Assembly: GCA_900696525.1 (NCBI GenBank)
Contig: CAADGL010000016.1
Span: 62,001-126,000 of the forward strand
Reading direction: 5' to 3'
DNA length: 64,000 bases
Source of the DNA: an uncultured Planctomycetota bacterium
GTDB lineage: Bacteria; Planctomycetota; Phycisphaerae; UBA1845; Fen-1342
In this document: positions 1 to 10,111 of the stretch, in pieces
Position numbering within the stretch: position 1 is the first letter of the stretch
How the letters are laid out: every line of letters starts with the position of its first letter
Position numbers and translations under genes: made by a program
Notes under the pieces: model-generated
Seen by the model: the letters and a program-made list of their open reading frames with translations, nothing else
Told to the model about the DNA's origin: nothing
The model's database searches: none

Positions 1-2
1 TG

Positions 3-338
3 CGCGCCCTGCACGCCGGCGGCGAGCTCCCGTTGCAGCGGCTGCGCCCGCGGGCTTTGCCCGAGGCGCTCGTCGAGATCATCGAACGCGCCCTGCACAA
101 GCAGCGCATTCTGCGCTTCAAGTCCGCCGGCCACCTGCTGCGCGCCCTGGCGGAGATCCCCTCCGCGCCCGCCGAGGTGATGCGCGCACGCGTGGCCGAC
201 ATCGTGACCGCCGCCCAGCAGATTCCCAGGGCCGCTGACGCCGCCTCGCCCGGGCCAACCGTGGCGCACACCACCTTCGACCTCATCGCCCAGCGCGCCG
301 CCGAGAAGCGCCGCGCCAAGAGCGGCGACGGCGCCTGA
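3..338 (+). CDS. Ser/Thr protein kinase, C-terminal fragment (5' end outside window)
   Basis: Open from the left edge of the window, so only the last 111 or so codons are seen. The stretch around LVEIIERALHKQRILRF followed by SAGHLLRAL is the usual end of a bacterial PknB-type kinase domain, where the last helices carry a K-x-x-R-x-R/F-x-S-A-x-x-L pattern. A charged tail of about 50 residues follows, ending in RRAKSGDGA. No catalytic motif lies inside the window, so the kinase assignment rests on this terminal pattern alone. A generic start inside the fragment (TTG at 33) is not believable as the true start because the frame stays open upstream. Confidence 0.6.
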   Translation, partial: RALHAGGELPLQRLRPRALPEALVEIIERALHKQRILRFKSAGHLLRALAEIPSAPAEVMRARVADIVTAAQQIPRAADAASPGPTVAHTTFDLIAQRAAEKRRAKSGDGA

Positions 339-458
339 GGGCCGCTCGCCCCAGGAGCAGCCTCCTCCGCGACCTCCGTCGGCTGAAAAAGCAGCGGCGG
401 AGCCGAGCTTGTCGCCCGCTCCGCCGCGCCTGGTTTCAGGGCCGCGCTCGGCCGGGAG

Positions 459-2636
459 TCAGCGCGGCTCGTCGGTTTCGCGCTCCACAACGATGACCCG
501 CTGCCCGGGGCCGGCTTCGATCTCGACCTTGCCCTTCAGGCCCGCGGCCATGTTCATGTGGAATTGCCGCATCTCGTCGATGCTGAGCGCGCCGTCACCG
601 TCGAGGTCGGCCTCGGGGTGACGCTCGAGCAGCTTCTGGCGCAGCGTGGCCATCTGGCGCTCTATGAACGCCTCGCGCTCCTCGGCCGACACGCGTCCGT
701 CCTTGTTCAAGTCGGCCTCCGGATGACGCTCCAGGAACGTCCGCGAGCTCGTCTCCCGCGCCAGCTCAACGTACGCCGCCACGTCCGCGGCGCTCGGCTC
801 GCCCTTGGTGTTGTGGATGATCCACGTCGACGGCGGGAGCCCCGGCAAGGGCGGAAGCGGAGCCTGCCCGCCCGCCGTCGTGAAGTTCACGCGTCCCTTG
901 AGCTCGAGTTCGACCGGCTCGCCGCCGGCGGCGTCCGTCCGGGTGATCCGCCTGACGCGGATCGCGCCCGGCTCAGCGTCAACGGTCTGCACATCGACCG
1001 GCTCGCCGTTGATGATGACCTCGGGCTCGCCCTCGCCGAGCTTGCGCACGATGACGGTGCCGGCGCGGATCTTGGGCACTTCGCCGCTGGCCGCGACGCG
1101 CGTCCGCAGCGCGGTTCTGTGCAGCATCATCGCCCCGCACACCAGCCGGGCGGCCTCGTCCGCCGACAGCTTGCCGTTGCCATCGCGATCCGCATGCGGG
1201 AACTGCGCGAGCACGCCCGCGGGGTCCAGCATCGCCCGGGCGATGACGTACGCGTCGCGCTCTTCGGGCGTGACGACGCCGTCGCCGTTCGCGTCGGCGG
1301 CCGGAAAGCGCTGTGCAAAATCCGCCGGTTCCTGGTGGGCCACGATGGCCATGGCGCCGGTCGCGCCCTGGATCCCGTCGCCCTCGACCTGGACCTGGAT
1401 CGGCAGGCTAAACGCAAACGGAGTCAGCCCGAACATGGGCATCGGCAAGGCCGCGGTCTCGACGACGAAGTCCTCGTTCACGCCATCGACGCACGAGGCG
1501 TGGACGACGATCGTCTGGACGCGCTCCTCCGTGGTGGAGGTGTCCTGGGCGGCGGGCTTGTCCGCGGCGCTGGCGCCGGTCAGAACGAACCCGGCCCACC
1601 CCACCAGGAGGGCGCCCACCGCCGGTCCGACCCAGCGCGAGGCGCTGGTGTTGCTCGAATTCAGTATCACTTCGATTCTCCTTTCAATCAGCGAAGGGTT
1701 AGCGGCCATGGCGGCCGGAGCGAAGCCGGTCCAGCGCGGACCCGCCGGCTGCGCCGCGCGCAGCAGGCAGCGGGCGTACTGACTCGCCGAGAAGCCGCCG
1801 TGACGAAGGGCCCATTCGTCACAGGCGCACTCCCGCGCCCAGTCAATCCGCCGATTCACCCACGCCACCACCGGCCAGAAGAAGAGCAAGGTCCCCGTCA
1901 GCCACTGCACGTGTCGCACAAGCAGGTCGCAGCGGCGGATGTGAGCGATCTCGTGCAGCACCGCCGCCTCAAGCTCAGCCGGGCAATCGAGCTGTCGCCG
2001 CGACAGCACCAGCACCGGCCGCCACACGCCGAAGATGCACGGCGCGGGCGCCGTGTCGCTGACGACGGTTCGCGGTGCGCGCACGCCGACACGCCGGCAG
2101 ATCTCAGCCACCCCGCGCTCCGTCGCCGCGTCGCCCCTCGGCAGGCGCGCGGCCCCGCGCACGAAGCGCCAGTAGCCGCGCAGCCGCCAAAGACCAATCC
2201 CGCACACGGCCGCGAGATACAGGCCCACGAGGACGTTGAGCCATGGCCGGCCTGCGCCCGGGGCCGCCGGCTGCGCCGGCGTGGCGGCGGCGGCAACGCC
2301 GGGCGCCGCATCGATCCAGCGCAGGCGCAGCTCGAGCGGTGCAGCGGCGACCGGGGAGCCTGTCGCCGCACCACCGGCCGGCGCTACGTTCGCGGCGAGC
2401 TGCCGCGCGCCGCGCTCGGCCAGAGTCGCCAGCGAGGCTGGAAACGCCGGCCCGGCCGGCAGAAGGAACTTCAGGAGCACAATCAGCCAGAGCGCGCCGT
2501 GAATGCCGGGGTGTACGCGCCGCAGCGGCCAGCGCACCAGCACCCAGGTCACCAGCGCCAGCAGCGTGCCGCTCACAACCGCCCAGCCGATCCAGCCGGC
2601 GATCGCGGTCATCGCAGTGTCGCCCAACAGGATCAC
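459..2636 (-). CDS. BlaR1-like M56 metallopeptidase antirepressor with four EF-hands
   Basis: Membrane protein of 725 residues. Its N-terminal half is an M56 (BlaR1/MecR1) peptidase with membrane segments near residues 15-35, 46-60, 133-150 and 243-262, and the zinc motif HEIAH at 228-232. A further membrane segment lies near 335-353. In BlaR1 the part after it is a penicillin-binding sensor. Here it holds four canonical EF-hand loops instead, at about 448-459, 483-494, 642-653 and 677-688 (DANGDG, DRDGNG, DLNKDG, DLDGDG), arranged as two pairs. Known members cleave or inactivate a BlaI-type repressor on signal. The GTG start overlaps the stop of the upstream blaI-like gene by 4 nt (GTGA), so the two are translationally coupled. 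An alternative ATG lies 8 codons later. Inference: the signal may be calcium or a calcium-dependent conformational change. Confidence 0.85.
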   Translation of the reverse strand: MILLGDTAMTAIAGWIGWAVVSGTLLALVTWVLVRWPLRRVHPGIHGALWLIVLLKFLLPAGPAFPASLATLAERGARQLAANVAPAGGAATGSPVAAAPLELRLRWIDAAPGVAAAATPAQPAAPGAGRPWLNVLVGLYLAAVCGIGLWRLRGYWRFVRGAARLPRGDAATERGVAEICRRVGVRAPRTVVSDTAPAPCIFGVWRPVLVLSRRQLDCPAELEAAVLHEIAHIRRCDLLVRHVQWLTGTLLFFWPVVAWVNRRIDWARECACDEWALRHGGFSASQYARCLLRAAQPAGPRWTGFAPAAMAANPSLIERRIEVILNSSNTSASRWVGPAVGALLVGWAGFVLTGASAADKPAAQDTSTTEERVQTIVVHASCVDGVNEDFVVETAALPMPMFGLTPFAFSLPIQVQVEGDGIQGATGAMAIVAHQEPADFAQRFPAADANGDGVVTPEERDAYVIARAMLDPAGVLAQFPHADRDGNGKLSADEAARLVCGAMMLHRTALRTRVAASGEVPKIRAGTVIVRKLGEGEPEVIINGEPVDVQTVDAEPGAIRVRRITRTDAAGGEPVELELKGRVNFTTAGGQAPLPPLPGLPPSTWIIHNTKGEPSAADVAAYVELARETSSRTFLERHPEADLNKDGRVSAEEREAFIERQMATLRQKLLERHPEADLDGDGALSIDEMRQFHMNMAAGLKGKVEIEAGPGQRVIVVERETDEPR

Positions 2637-3061
2637 CGGCGGCCCTCCGATGCGTCGTCGGCGCCTTCGTCACGTGAGCGCTGGTGCTTCTCTATCCGGG
2701 CCTCGATGCGCCGCAGGTCTTCCGCGGACAGGTCCGCCTGCTCGACCAGACGCAGCACGAGCTCGCCGGCCTGGCCGTCGAAGACGGTGCTCAGAAAATC
2801 GCGCAGCCGTTCGCTGAGCACATGCTCACGCCGCAGTTTCGGCGTGTAGACGAACGGCTGGCGCAGCTTGTCGACCGCCAGCACGCCCTTCTGCGCAAGC
2901 TGGCTCATCAGCGTCATCACCGTCGTGTACGCCGGCGACTCGCCGCCCTCGGACTCCAGCGCCTCCTTCACGTCGCGCACTGTCCCGTTCTCCAGCCGCC
3001 ACAGCGCTTTCAGCACGCGCAGCTCGGCGGCGGTGATGTTGGGCACGTGCTTCCGGGTCAC
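2633..3061 (-). CDS. BlaI/MecI/CopY-family transcriptional repressor
   Basis: A 142-residue winged-helix repressor. The N-terminal part reads ITAAELRVLKALWRLENGTV, followed by AYTTVMTLMSQLAQKGVL, the recognition-helix region of the BlaI/MecI family. The C-terminal half is the dimerisation region cut or destabilised by the M56 partner in characterised systems. The GTG start at 3061 is preferred over the longer open frame to 3160 because AGGAG sits about 8 nt upstream and homology begins right after it. It is immediately upstream of, and overlaps, the M56 gene. A perfect palindrome about 110 bp upstream is a plausible operator, which suggests autoregulation. Confidence 0.88.
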   Translation of the reverse strand: MTRKHVPNITAAELRVLKALWRLENGTVRDVKEALESEGGESPAYTTVMTLMSQLAQKGVLAVDKLRQPFVYTPKLRREHVLSERLRDFLSTVFDGQAGELVLRLVEQADLSAEDLRRIEARIEKHQRSRDEGADDASEGRR

Positions 3062-3169
3062 GCGAAGCTCCTGTTCACAAGCGGCGACGCCGCGGACTAC
3101 CGCCCGCGTCCGGCAAGTCCGGCCGGCGGCCCTGGTGGCCGCGGGCCGCCTACTAGACATATCGGAAGA

Positions 3170-3187
3170 CTACTAGGCACATAGTAG
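3170..3187. promoter_or_regulatory. Palindromic operator candidate for the BlaI-like repressor
   Basis: CTACTAGGCACATAGTAG has perfect 6-bp arms (CTACTA/TAGTAG) around a 6-bp spacer. BlaI/MecI/CopY operators in characterised bacteria are also TACxA/TxGTA-type dyads. A second, half-matching CTACTAGACATAT lies at 3150-3162, about 20 bp away, which would allow two dimers to bind side by side. Both sit in the 260-bp divergent gap between the blaI-like gene (minus strand) and the MFS gene (plus strand), so either or both could be controlled. Confidence 0.6.
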
Positions 3188-3321
3188 CCTGTCAAGTTTT
3201 TTTCTCCCGGAAACCTCCTCCTCTCTCGGTCGGACCCCAGTACGCGCAGAATCAGGCCGCCCCCTTGCCCAGATCGGCCTGACTGGCCATTCTGCCCCAA
3301 ACGGCCAGAGGGGGACGCTCA

Positions 3322-4515
3322 TTGCCGCCGATTCTTGCCGCCGCGATCGTCGTCTTCTGCGAATCCGGCGCCATCTTCGCCGTCCAGCCGGTCATCGACG
3401 AGCACTGTCGCCGGCTCGGGGCGTCAGACGTGGCCGCGTGGGTGGGCGTGCTGATGCTGCTGACCAGCCTGCCGAAGATCGCGGGCAATCCGCTGATGGG
3501 CTGGTTGTCGGACCGCTTCGGCCGGCGGCCGTTGCTGGCCGTCGCCACGCTCGGCACGCTCGCCGGGTCGGTCGGCTGGGCCCTGGCGCCGAACCTGGCG
3601 TGGCTGGTCCTGGCCCGCGGCATCAGCGGGTTGTTCGGCGCCCAGGCCGGCCTCACGCAGGCCCTCGTCGCGGACATCACCGCCCCCGAGCAGCGCGCCG
3701 CGAAGCTCGGCTGGCTCGGCGCGGCGTTCGGCGCCGGCGCGGCGCTCGGGCCGCTCGCCGGGGGAGTTGTGGCCGACTGGTTCGGGTCATTCGCCGTCGG
3801 GTGGGCGGCGGCGGGTTTGCAGGTTGTGTCGCTGGGCATCATCGCTTTCTCGCTGCGAGAGACGCTGCCGCCGGGCGCTCGCCGGCAGGAAGCCGCGTCG
3901 GTACAGCGGCCGATCTGGACGATTCCGACGGTGGGCGCCCTGCTCGTGACGCTGGTGCTCCAGACCGTAGCGCTGTCGCAGATGATCGCGACGTTCTCGC
4001 CGATCATGACCGACCGGTACCGGTTGGGCCCGGCCGGAAAGGGGCTTGGCTGGGCCGTCTTCGGCCTGATCGGGATCGCGGTGCAGGGCGGAGCGATTCG
4101 GCCGACGGTGCGGCGGCTGGGCGAACTGCGCACGTGCGCGGTCGGGCTTGCGGGCATCGCCGTCGGCTGCGCGATCATCTCAACGAGCCAGAATCAGGGC
4201 TGTTTCTGGTTGGCCGTGGCGCTGGTTGCCAGCGGGGCGGCACTGGCGTCGCCCGCCGTCCTGGCGGCCCTGTCCTGCGTGGTTCCGCCCGAGTCGCAGG
4301 GACGCCTCGCGGGGCTGAACCAGGCCCTGCTCGGCGTGGCCCGCTCCGCCGGCTATGTCGGCGGGGGCGCGTTGTACGTTCGCGGCGGTCCGGCGACGGC
4401 GTACGCGGTCGCGACGGTGCTGGCAATGGTCGCGGGCGCGGTCTGCCTGACCGTGGCGCGACGAGCGCGCCGAAGTCTTTTTCGCGGCTCAATCACTTCG
4501 AGTACGCAGACTTAG
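3322..4515 (+). CDS. MFS transporter (TetA-like drug exporter family)
   Basis: A 397-residue polytopic inner-membrane protein with about 12 hydrophobic segments. The major-facilitator signature is present as GWLSDRFGRRPLL between segments 2 and 3, and the motif GAAFGAGAALGPLAGG in segment 5 is typical of drug:H+ antiporters of the TetA/Bcr type. The start is a TTG at 3322 with AGAGGGGGA about 8 nt upstream; no better start is visible. It is divergent from the BlaI-like regulator and may share its operator region. The substrate cannot be told from sequence. Confidence 0.85.
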   Translation: MPPILAAAIVVFCESGAIFAVQPVIDEHCRRLGASDVAAWVGVLMLLTSLPKIAGNPLMGWLSDRFGRRPLLAVATLGTLAGSVGWALAPNLAWLVLARGISGLFGAQAGLTQALVADITAPEQRAAKLGWLGAAFGAGAALGPLAGGVVADWFGSFAVGWAAAGLQVVSLGIIAFSLRETLPPGARRQEAASVQRPIWTIPTVGALLVTLVLQTVALSQMIATFSPIMTDRYRLGPAGKGLGWAVFGLIGIAVQGGAIRPTVRRLGELRTCAVGLAGIAVGCAIISTSQNQGCFWLAVALVASGAALASPAVLAALSCVVPPESQGRLAGLNQALLGVARSAGYVGGGALYVRGGPATAYAVATVLAMVAGAVCLTVARRARRSLFRGSITSSTQT

Positions 4516-4691
4516 GGCCGTCGGCGACGCGCGGAACCGGCGCGATTCTTGCGTTCGGCCGCGGCGCGGGTTATGATTACTCTCGGGTCGTTCTGTGGTC
4601 ACAGCCCTCGGGCCGGATAGTGTTGGTGCACGTGTCCCCCCCCGCACGTCCCGACCTCCGGCCCAGCTTTTTCCGCCACGGTCGCCGCGCC

Positions 4692-5216
4692 TCACCAGGG
4701 TTTGCCCCCGGCGGGCGTGCGCCGACGGCCCTGGGCGTCGTACAAGCTCAGGTCCACGTCGCGGATGGTTTTTGTGATGTGCACGATCTGCCCGCTGTGA
4801 AACGAGATGTGCTCCGCCACGTGAAAAATCGCCTGCAACCCGCTCACGTCGTACCCCTGAACGCCGTACCGCCGCGATAGCGACGCCGCGTCCATGTTGG
4901 AAATGATGCTTCGCGCCCGTTCGACCACTCGCAGCAGTTCGGCGACGATCGGGGCGAGCGGCTGGGGCCCGCGCGCGGCGAACTCAGCGGGCCGGTCGCG
5001 CGCGAACGCCTCGCCGCCAAGCCCGGCCACGATCCACTGCCGGATGTTGCCGGCCAGGTGAAGCGCCAGGTTCGCCACGCTGTTGCAGTGTTCGTTGGGC
5101 CGCCACCACGCCTGCTCGTCGCTGAGCAGCGCCGCGCAGCGCGCGATCTGCGAGATGTCCTGCTCCAGCTTGCGGCACGCCGCGTCCTTGAACTGCTCGA
5201 CCAGCTCCGTGTCCAT
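4692..5216 (-). CDS. DinB-family (DUF1572-like) four-helix protein
   Basis: A 174-residue protein of the DinB/YfiT fold, a four-helix bundle that usually holds one metal through three histidines. Candidate ligands are the His in LALHLAGN and the two in HVAEHISFHSGQI, spaced as in the family. Members include thiol S-transferases and many uncharacterised damage-inducible proteins, so the reaction is unknown. The ATG at 5216 is chosen over one 7 codons upstream because GGAGGAAACC precedes it directly. It is divergent from the GH127 gene and convergent with the MFS gene. Confidence 0.82.
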   Translation of the reverse strand: MDTELVEQFKDAACRKLEQDISQIARCAALLSDEQAWWRPNEHCNSVANLALHLAGNIRQWIVAGLGGEAFARDRPAEFAARGPQPLAPIVAELLRVVERARSIISNMDAASLSRRYGVQGYDVSGLQAIFHVAEHISFHSGQIVHITKTIRDVDLSLYDAQGRRRTPAGGKPW

Positions 5217-5229
5217 CGGTTTCCTCCAA

Positions 5230-5247
5230 ACGGGCATTCATGCCCGT
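5230..5247. repeat. Perfect 8-bp-arm palindrome in divergent intergenic gap
   Basis: ACGGGCATTCATGCCCGT has 8-bp arms around TC. It lies in the 117-bp gap between the DinB-like (minus) and GH127 (plus) genes. It could be an operator or one of the genome's dispersed palindromes. A half-copy (GAATGCCCGTAT) occurs in the gap near 46214, which favours a dispersed repeat. Confidence 0.45.
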
Positions 5248-5333
5248 GTCTCCAGCCGCGGTCAACCGCCGCGCCCGGGTTTGTGCCGTACGACTGGCCG
5301 AACGATAATGCGCGCCACCCGCAGGAGCCGAGC

Positions 5334-7790
5334 ATGCACCCGCTCAGCATCATTCTCAACGTCTGCGCCACGGCGCTCGTCGTTCCGGTCACGCTGCGCG
5401 CGGCGGACGACTATCCGATCGGTCCGCCCGGCATGCGGGACGTCCGCGTGACCGAAGGCTTCTGGGGCCGGCGCCTGGAGACCAACCGGGTGGTCACGGT
5501 CCCGCACGTGCTTGAACAATGCGAACGCAGCGGCCGACTGGCGAACTTCGCCAGAGCGGCCGGCAAGGCGACCGGCGCGTTCCAGGGGCTGCTCTTCGAC
5601 GATTCGGACGTCTACAAGGCGATCGAGGGCGCCGCGTACTCGCTCATCCATCATCCGGACGCGGCGCTGGAGGCCCGCCTGGACCAGCTCATCGCCGACA
5701 TCGCCGCCGCCCAGCAGCCCGACGGCTACCTCAACACGTACTTCACGCTCGCCGAGCCGCAGCAGCGCTGGGCCGACCTGCGCAACAAGCACGAGCTCTA
5801 CTGCGCCGGGCACCTCTTCGAGGCCGCGGTCGCGCATCACGAGGCCACCGGCAGCCGAACGCTGCTCGACGTGGCCACGCGCCTGGCCGATCACATCTTC
5901 AACCGCTTCGGCCCCGGCGCCGATCGCGTCATCGGCGTCCCCGGCCACCCCGAAGTCGAGCTTGCGCTTTGCCGGCTTTACCAGGCCACGGGGCGCTACG
6001 AGTATCTCGAGCTGGCGGAGCACTTCCTGGCGCTGCGCGGCCGCGCCGACAAGCGGCCCACCTGGGGCGTCTACTACCAGGATCACCAGCCCCTCCTCGA
6101 GCAGGACGAGGCCGTCGGGCACGCCGTCCGGGCCGCCTACCTCTACTGCGGCATGCTCGACCTCGCCGCCCTGCGCCGCGACAGCGCCCGCGCGTACGTC
6201 AACGTCGCCGGCAGCCTCTGGACCGACGTGCTGTACCGCAAGCTCTACCTCACCGGCGGCCTCGGGGCGCAGGCGGACGGCGAGTCGTTCGGCGCGCCGT
6301 TCGAGCTGCCCAACGACTCCGCCTACGCCGAGACCTGCGCCGCAATCGCCAACGCCATGTGGAACTGGCGGCTGTTCCGGACCCACGGTGACGGGGCGTA
6401 CCTCGACGTGCTGGAGCGCGTGCTCTACAACGGCTTTCTGGCCGGCGTCGACTTGCGCGGCGACCGCTTCTTCTACCCGAACCCGCTGGCGTGCGACGGC
6501 GTGCGGCCGTTCAACCACGGCGCCCGCGAGCGCCAGCCCTGGTTCGCGTGCGCCTGCTGCCCCGTGAACGTCGTGCGCTTCGTCCCGCAGGTCCCGACGA
6601 TGGCCTATGCCCAGCGCGGCCGCGCCGGCGAGGCGCTCTACGTCAATCTCTTCATGGCCTCGACCGCGAGCTTCAGCGTCCGCGGGGCACGCGTCGTGCT
6701 GAAGCAGGAAACGGACTATCCGTGGAGCGGCGCCGTGCGCCTGTCCGTCGAGCCCGACGCCGACGACCTGGAGTTCACGCTGCACGTCCGCATTCCGGGC
6801 TGGGCCCGCGGCCGTCCGGTGCCCAGCGACCTGTATCGCTACACCGACCCGGCCCCCGCCGCTCACAAGGTGGCGATCAACGGCCGCTCGATCCATCCGC
6901 CCATCGATGCCGGCTTCGCGACGCTGCGGCGGAAGTGGAACGCCGGCGACGTGGTAACGCTCGAGCTGCCCATGCCCATTCGCCGCGTCGTCGCCGACTC
7001 GCGCGTCGGGGCCGACGTCGGCCGGGTGGCGCTGGAGCGCGGTCCGCTCGTCTACTGCGCCGAAGCCGTCGACCACGACGGACACGCCCTCGACGTCGTG
7101 CTGCCCGATGACGCCGAGCTGCGGCCGGAGCGCCGCGATGAGCTGCTCGGCGGCGTCACGGTGCTGCGCGGCGCCGCGATGCTCGCCGCGCGCGATGCGG
7201 GCGGCGCGCTGGCCACGCGCCCGATCGACCTGACGGCCGTCCCGTACTACGCGTGGTGTCACCGCGGCCCGGGCGCCATGACCGTCTGGATCGCGCGTGA
7301 CGCCGGCCACGCGCGCGTGCCGCCGGCGCCCACGATCGCGTCGCGGGCCCGCGCGTCGGCGTCGCACTGCTGGGCCAGCGACAGCTTGGCCGCGCTCAAC
7401 GACCAGGTGCTCCCGGAGCGCTCGGGCGACCACGCCCTGCCGCGGCTGACGTGGTGGGACCATCGCGGCACGCGCGAATGGGTGCAGTACGACCTGAGCG
7501 CGGCGACGCGCGTCTGCGCCGTCGAAGTCTACTGGTTTGACGACACGGGCCGCGGCCACTGCCGGCTGCCCGCGTCGTGGCGCGTCCTTTGTCGCACCGA
7601 GGACGGTTGGAAGCCCGTCCGGCCCATCGTGGCGGCGCGCGAGGCGGACCCGGTCGAGGCGGCCTACGGCATCGCGGCGGACCGGATGAACCGCGTCGAG
7701 TTCGAGCCCGTGACCACCGACGGACTGCGGCTGGAAGTGCAGCTTCAGCCGGGCTTCTCCGGCGGGATACTGGAATGGCGCGTGGAGTGA
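5334..7790 (+). CDS. Secreted glycoside hydrolase family 127 (DUF1680) protein
   Basis: Exported protein of 818 residues with a signal peptide ending near LRA-ADD. The GH127 beta-L-arabinofuranosidase catalytic layout is intact. E317 (GESFG) and E333-x-C335 (AETCAAIA) are followed by the C408-C409 pair in FACACCPVNV. In the characterised enzyme HypBA1 the equivalent Glu and three Cys hold a zinc ion and form the unusual cysteine nucleophile. The C-terminal 160 residues (roughly 650-818) add a discoidin/CBM32-like beta-sandwich (WWDHRGTREWVQYDL then VEVYWFDDTGRG), probably carbohydrate binding. The start ATG at 5334 has AGGAG about 8 nt upstream; the open frame extends upstream but is non-coding in character. 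Role: trimming arabinofuranose from plant or algal glycans, substrate inferred. Confidence 0.9.
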   Translation: MHPLSIILNVCATALVVPVTLRAADDYPIGPPGMRDVRVTEGFWGRRLETNRVVTVPHVLEQCERSGRLANFARAAGKATGAFQGLLFDDSDVYKAIEGAAYSLIHHPDAALEARLDQLIADIAAAQQPDGYLNTYFTLAEPQQRWADLRNKHELYCAGHLFEAAVAHHEATGSRTLLDVATRLADHIFNRFGPGADRVIGVPGHPEVELALCRLYQATGRYEYLELAEHFLALRGRADKRPTWGVYYQDHQPLLEQDEAVGHAVRAAYLYCGMLDLAALRRDSARAYVNVAGSLWTDVLYRKLYLTGGLGAQADGESFGAPFELPNDSAYAETCAAIANAMWNWRLFRTHGDGAYLDVLERVLYNGFLAGVDLRGDRFFYPNPLACDGVRPFNHGARERQPWFACACCPVNVVRFVPQVPTMAYAQRGRAGEALYVNLFMASTASFSVRGARVVLKQETDYPWSGAVRLSVEPDADDLEFTLHVRIPGWARGRPVPSDLYRYTDPAPAAHKVAINGRSIHPPIDAGFATLRRKWNAGDVVTLELPMPIRRVVADSRVGADVGRVALERGPLVYCAEAVDHDGHALDVVLPDDAELRPERRDELLGGVTVLRGAAMLAARDAGGALATRPIDLTAVPYYAWCHRGPGAMTVWIARDAGHARVPPAPTIASRARASASHCWASDSLAALNDQVLPERSGDHALPRLTWWDHRGTREWVQYDLSAATRVCAVEVYWFDDTGRGHCRLPASWRVLCRTEDGWKPVRPIVAAREADPVEAAYGIAADRMNRVEFEPVTTDGLRLEVQLQPGFSGGILEWRVE

Positions 7791-7881
7791 GCCGCGGAAC
7801 GCGCCGCGCGCGTCGCGCGGCACGCGTGGCGCGGGCCCGCTGACCCACTGAATCGGGGCGCCCCCCAGACCGCCGCGCCGA

Positions 7882-9846
<1,965 letters not shown>

Positions 9847-10111
9847 CGTCGTACCTCTTTGAAAACACCGGGTATCGCGAGCGAGCCCGCGGAATATAAC
9901 CGGACTTCGCGCGCCCGTCAGCGCAGCCGGCACGCAGACCGCCCGGCCGCCGCTCCGCGCGAGCCGGCGGCGCCCGCCTCTCGCGCCGGTTTGAGCCCCG
10001 GGCCCGGTGCAAGTACGATTCGATCATGGTTGGCGCCAGGGCCAGCGGAGGACGCTCGATCGGGGGCATCGTGCGCCTCCGCGGCGCCAGGCGACCTGAA
10101 GGACCCGGCCC

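Noticed and set aside
558..2849. Long plus-strand open frame opposite the M56 gene
   Set aside because: Arg/His/Leu-rich translation with no family pattern; a typical antisense shadow in very GC-rich DNA.
5262..7823. 853-residue minus-strand open frame opposite the GH127 gene
   Set aside because: The complementary frame encodes an intact GH127 protein with catalytic residues; the antisense translation is compositionally biased and has no recognisable motif.
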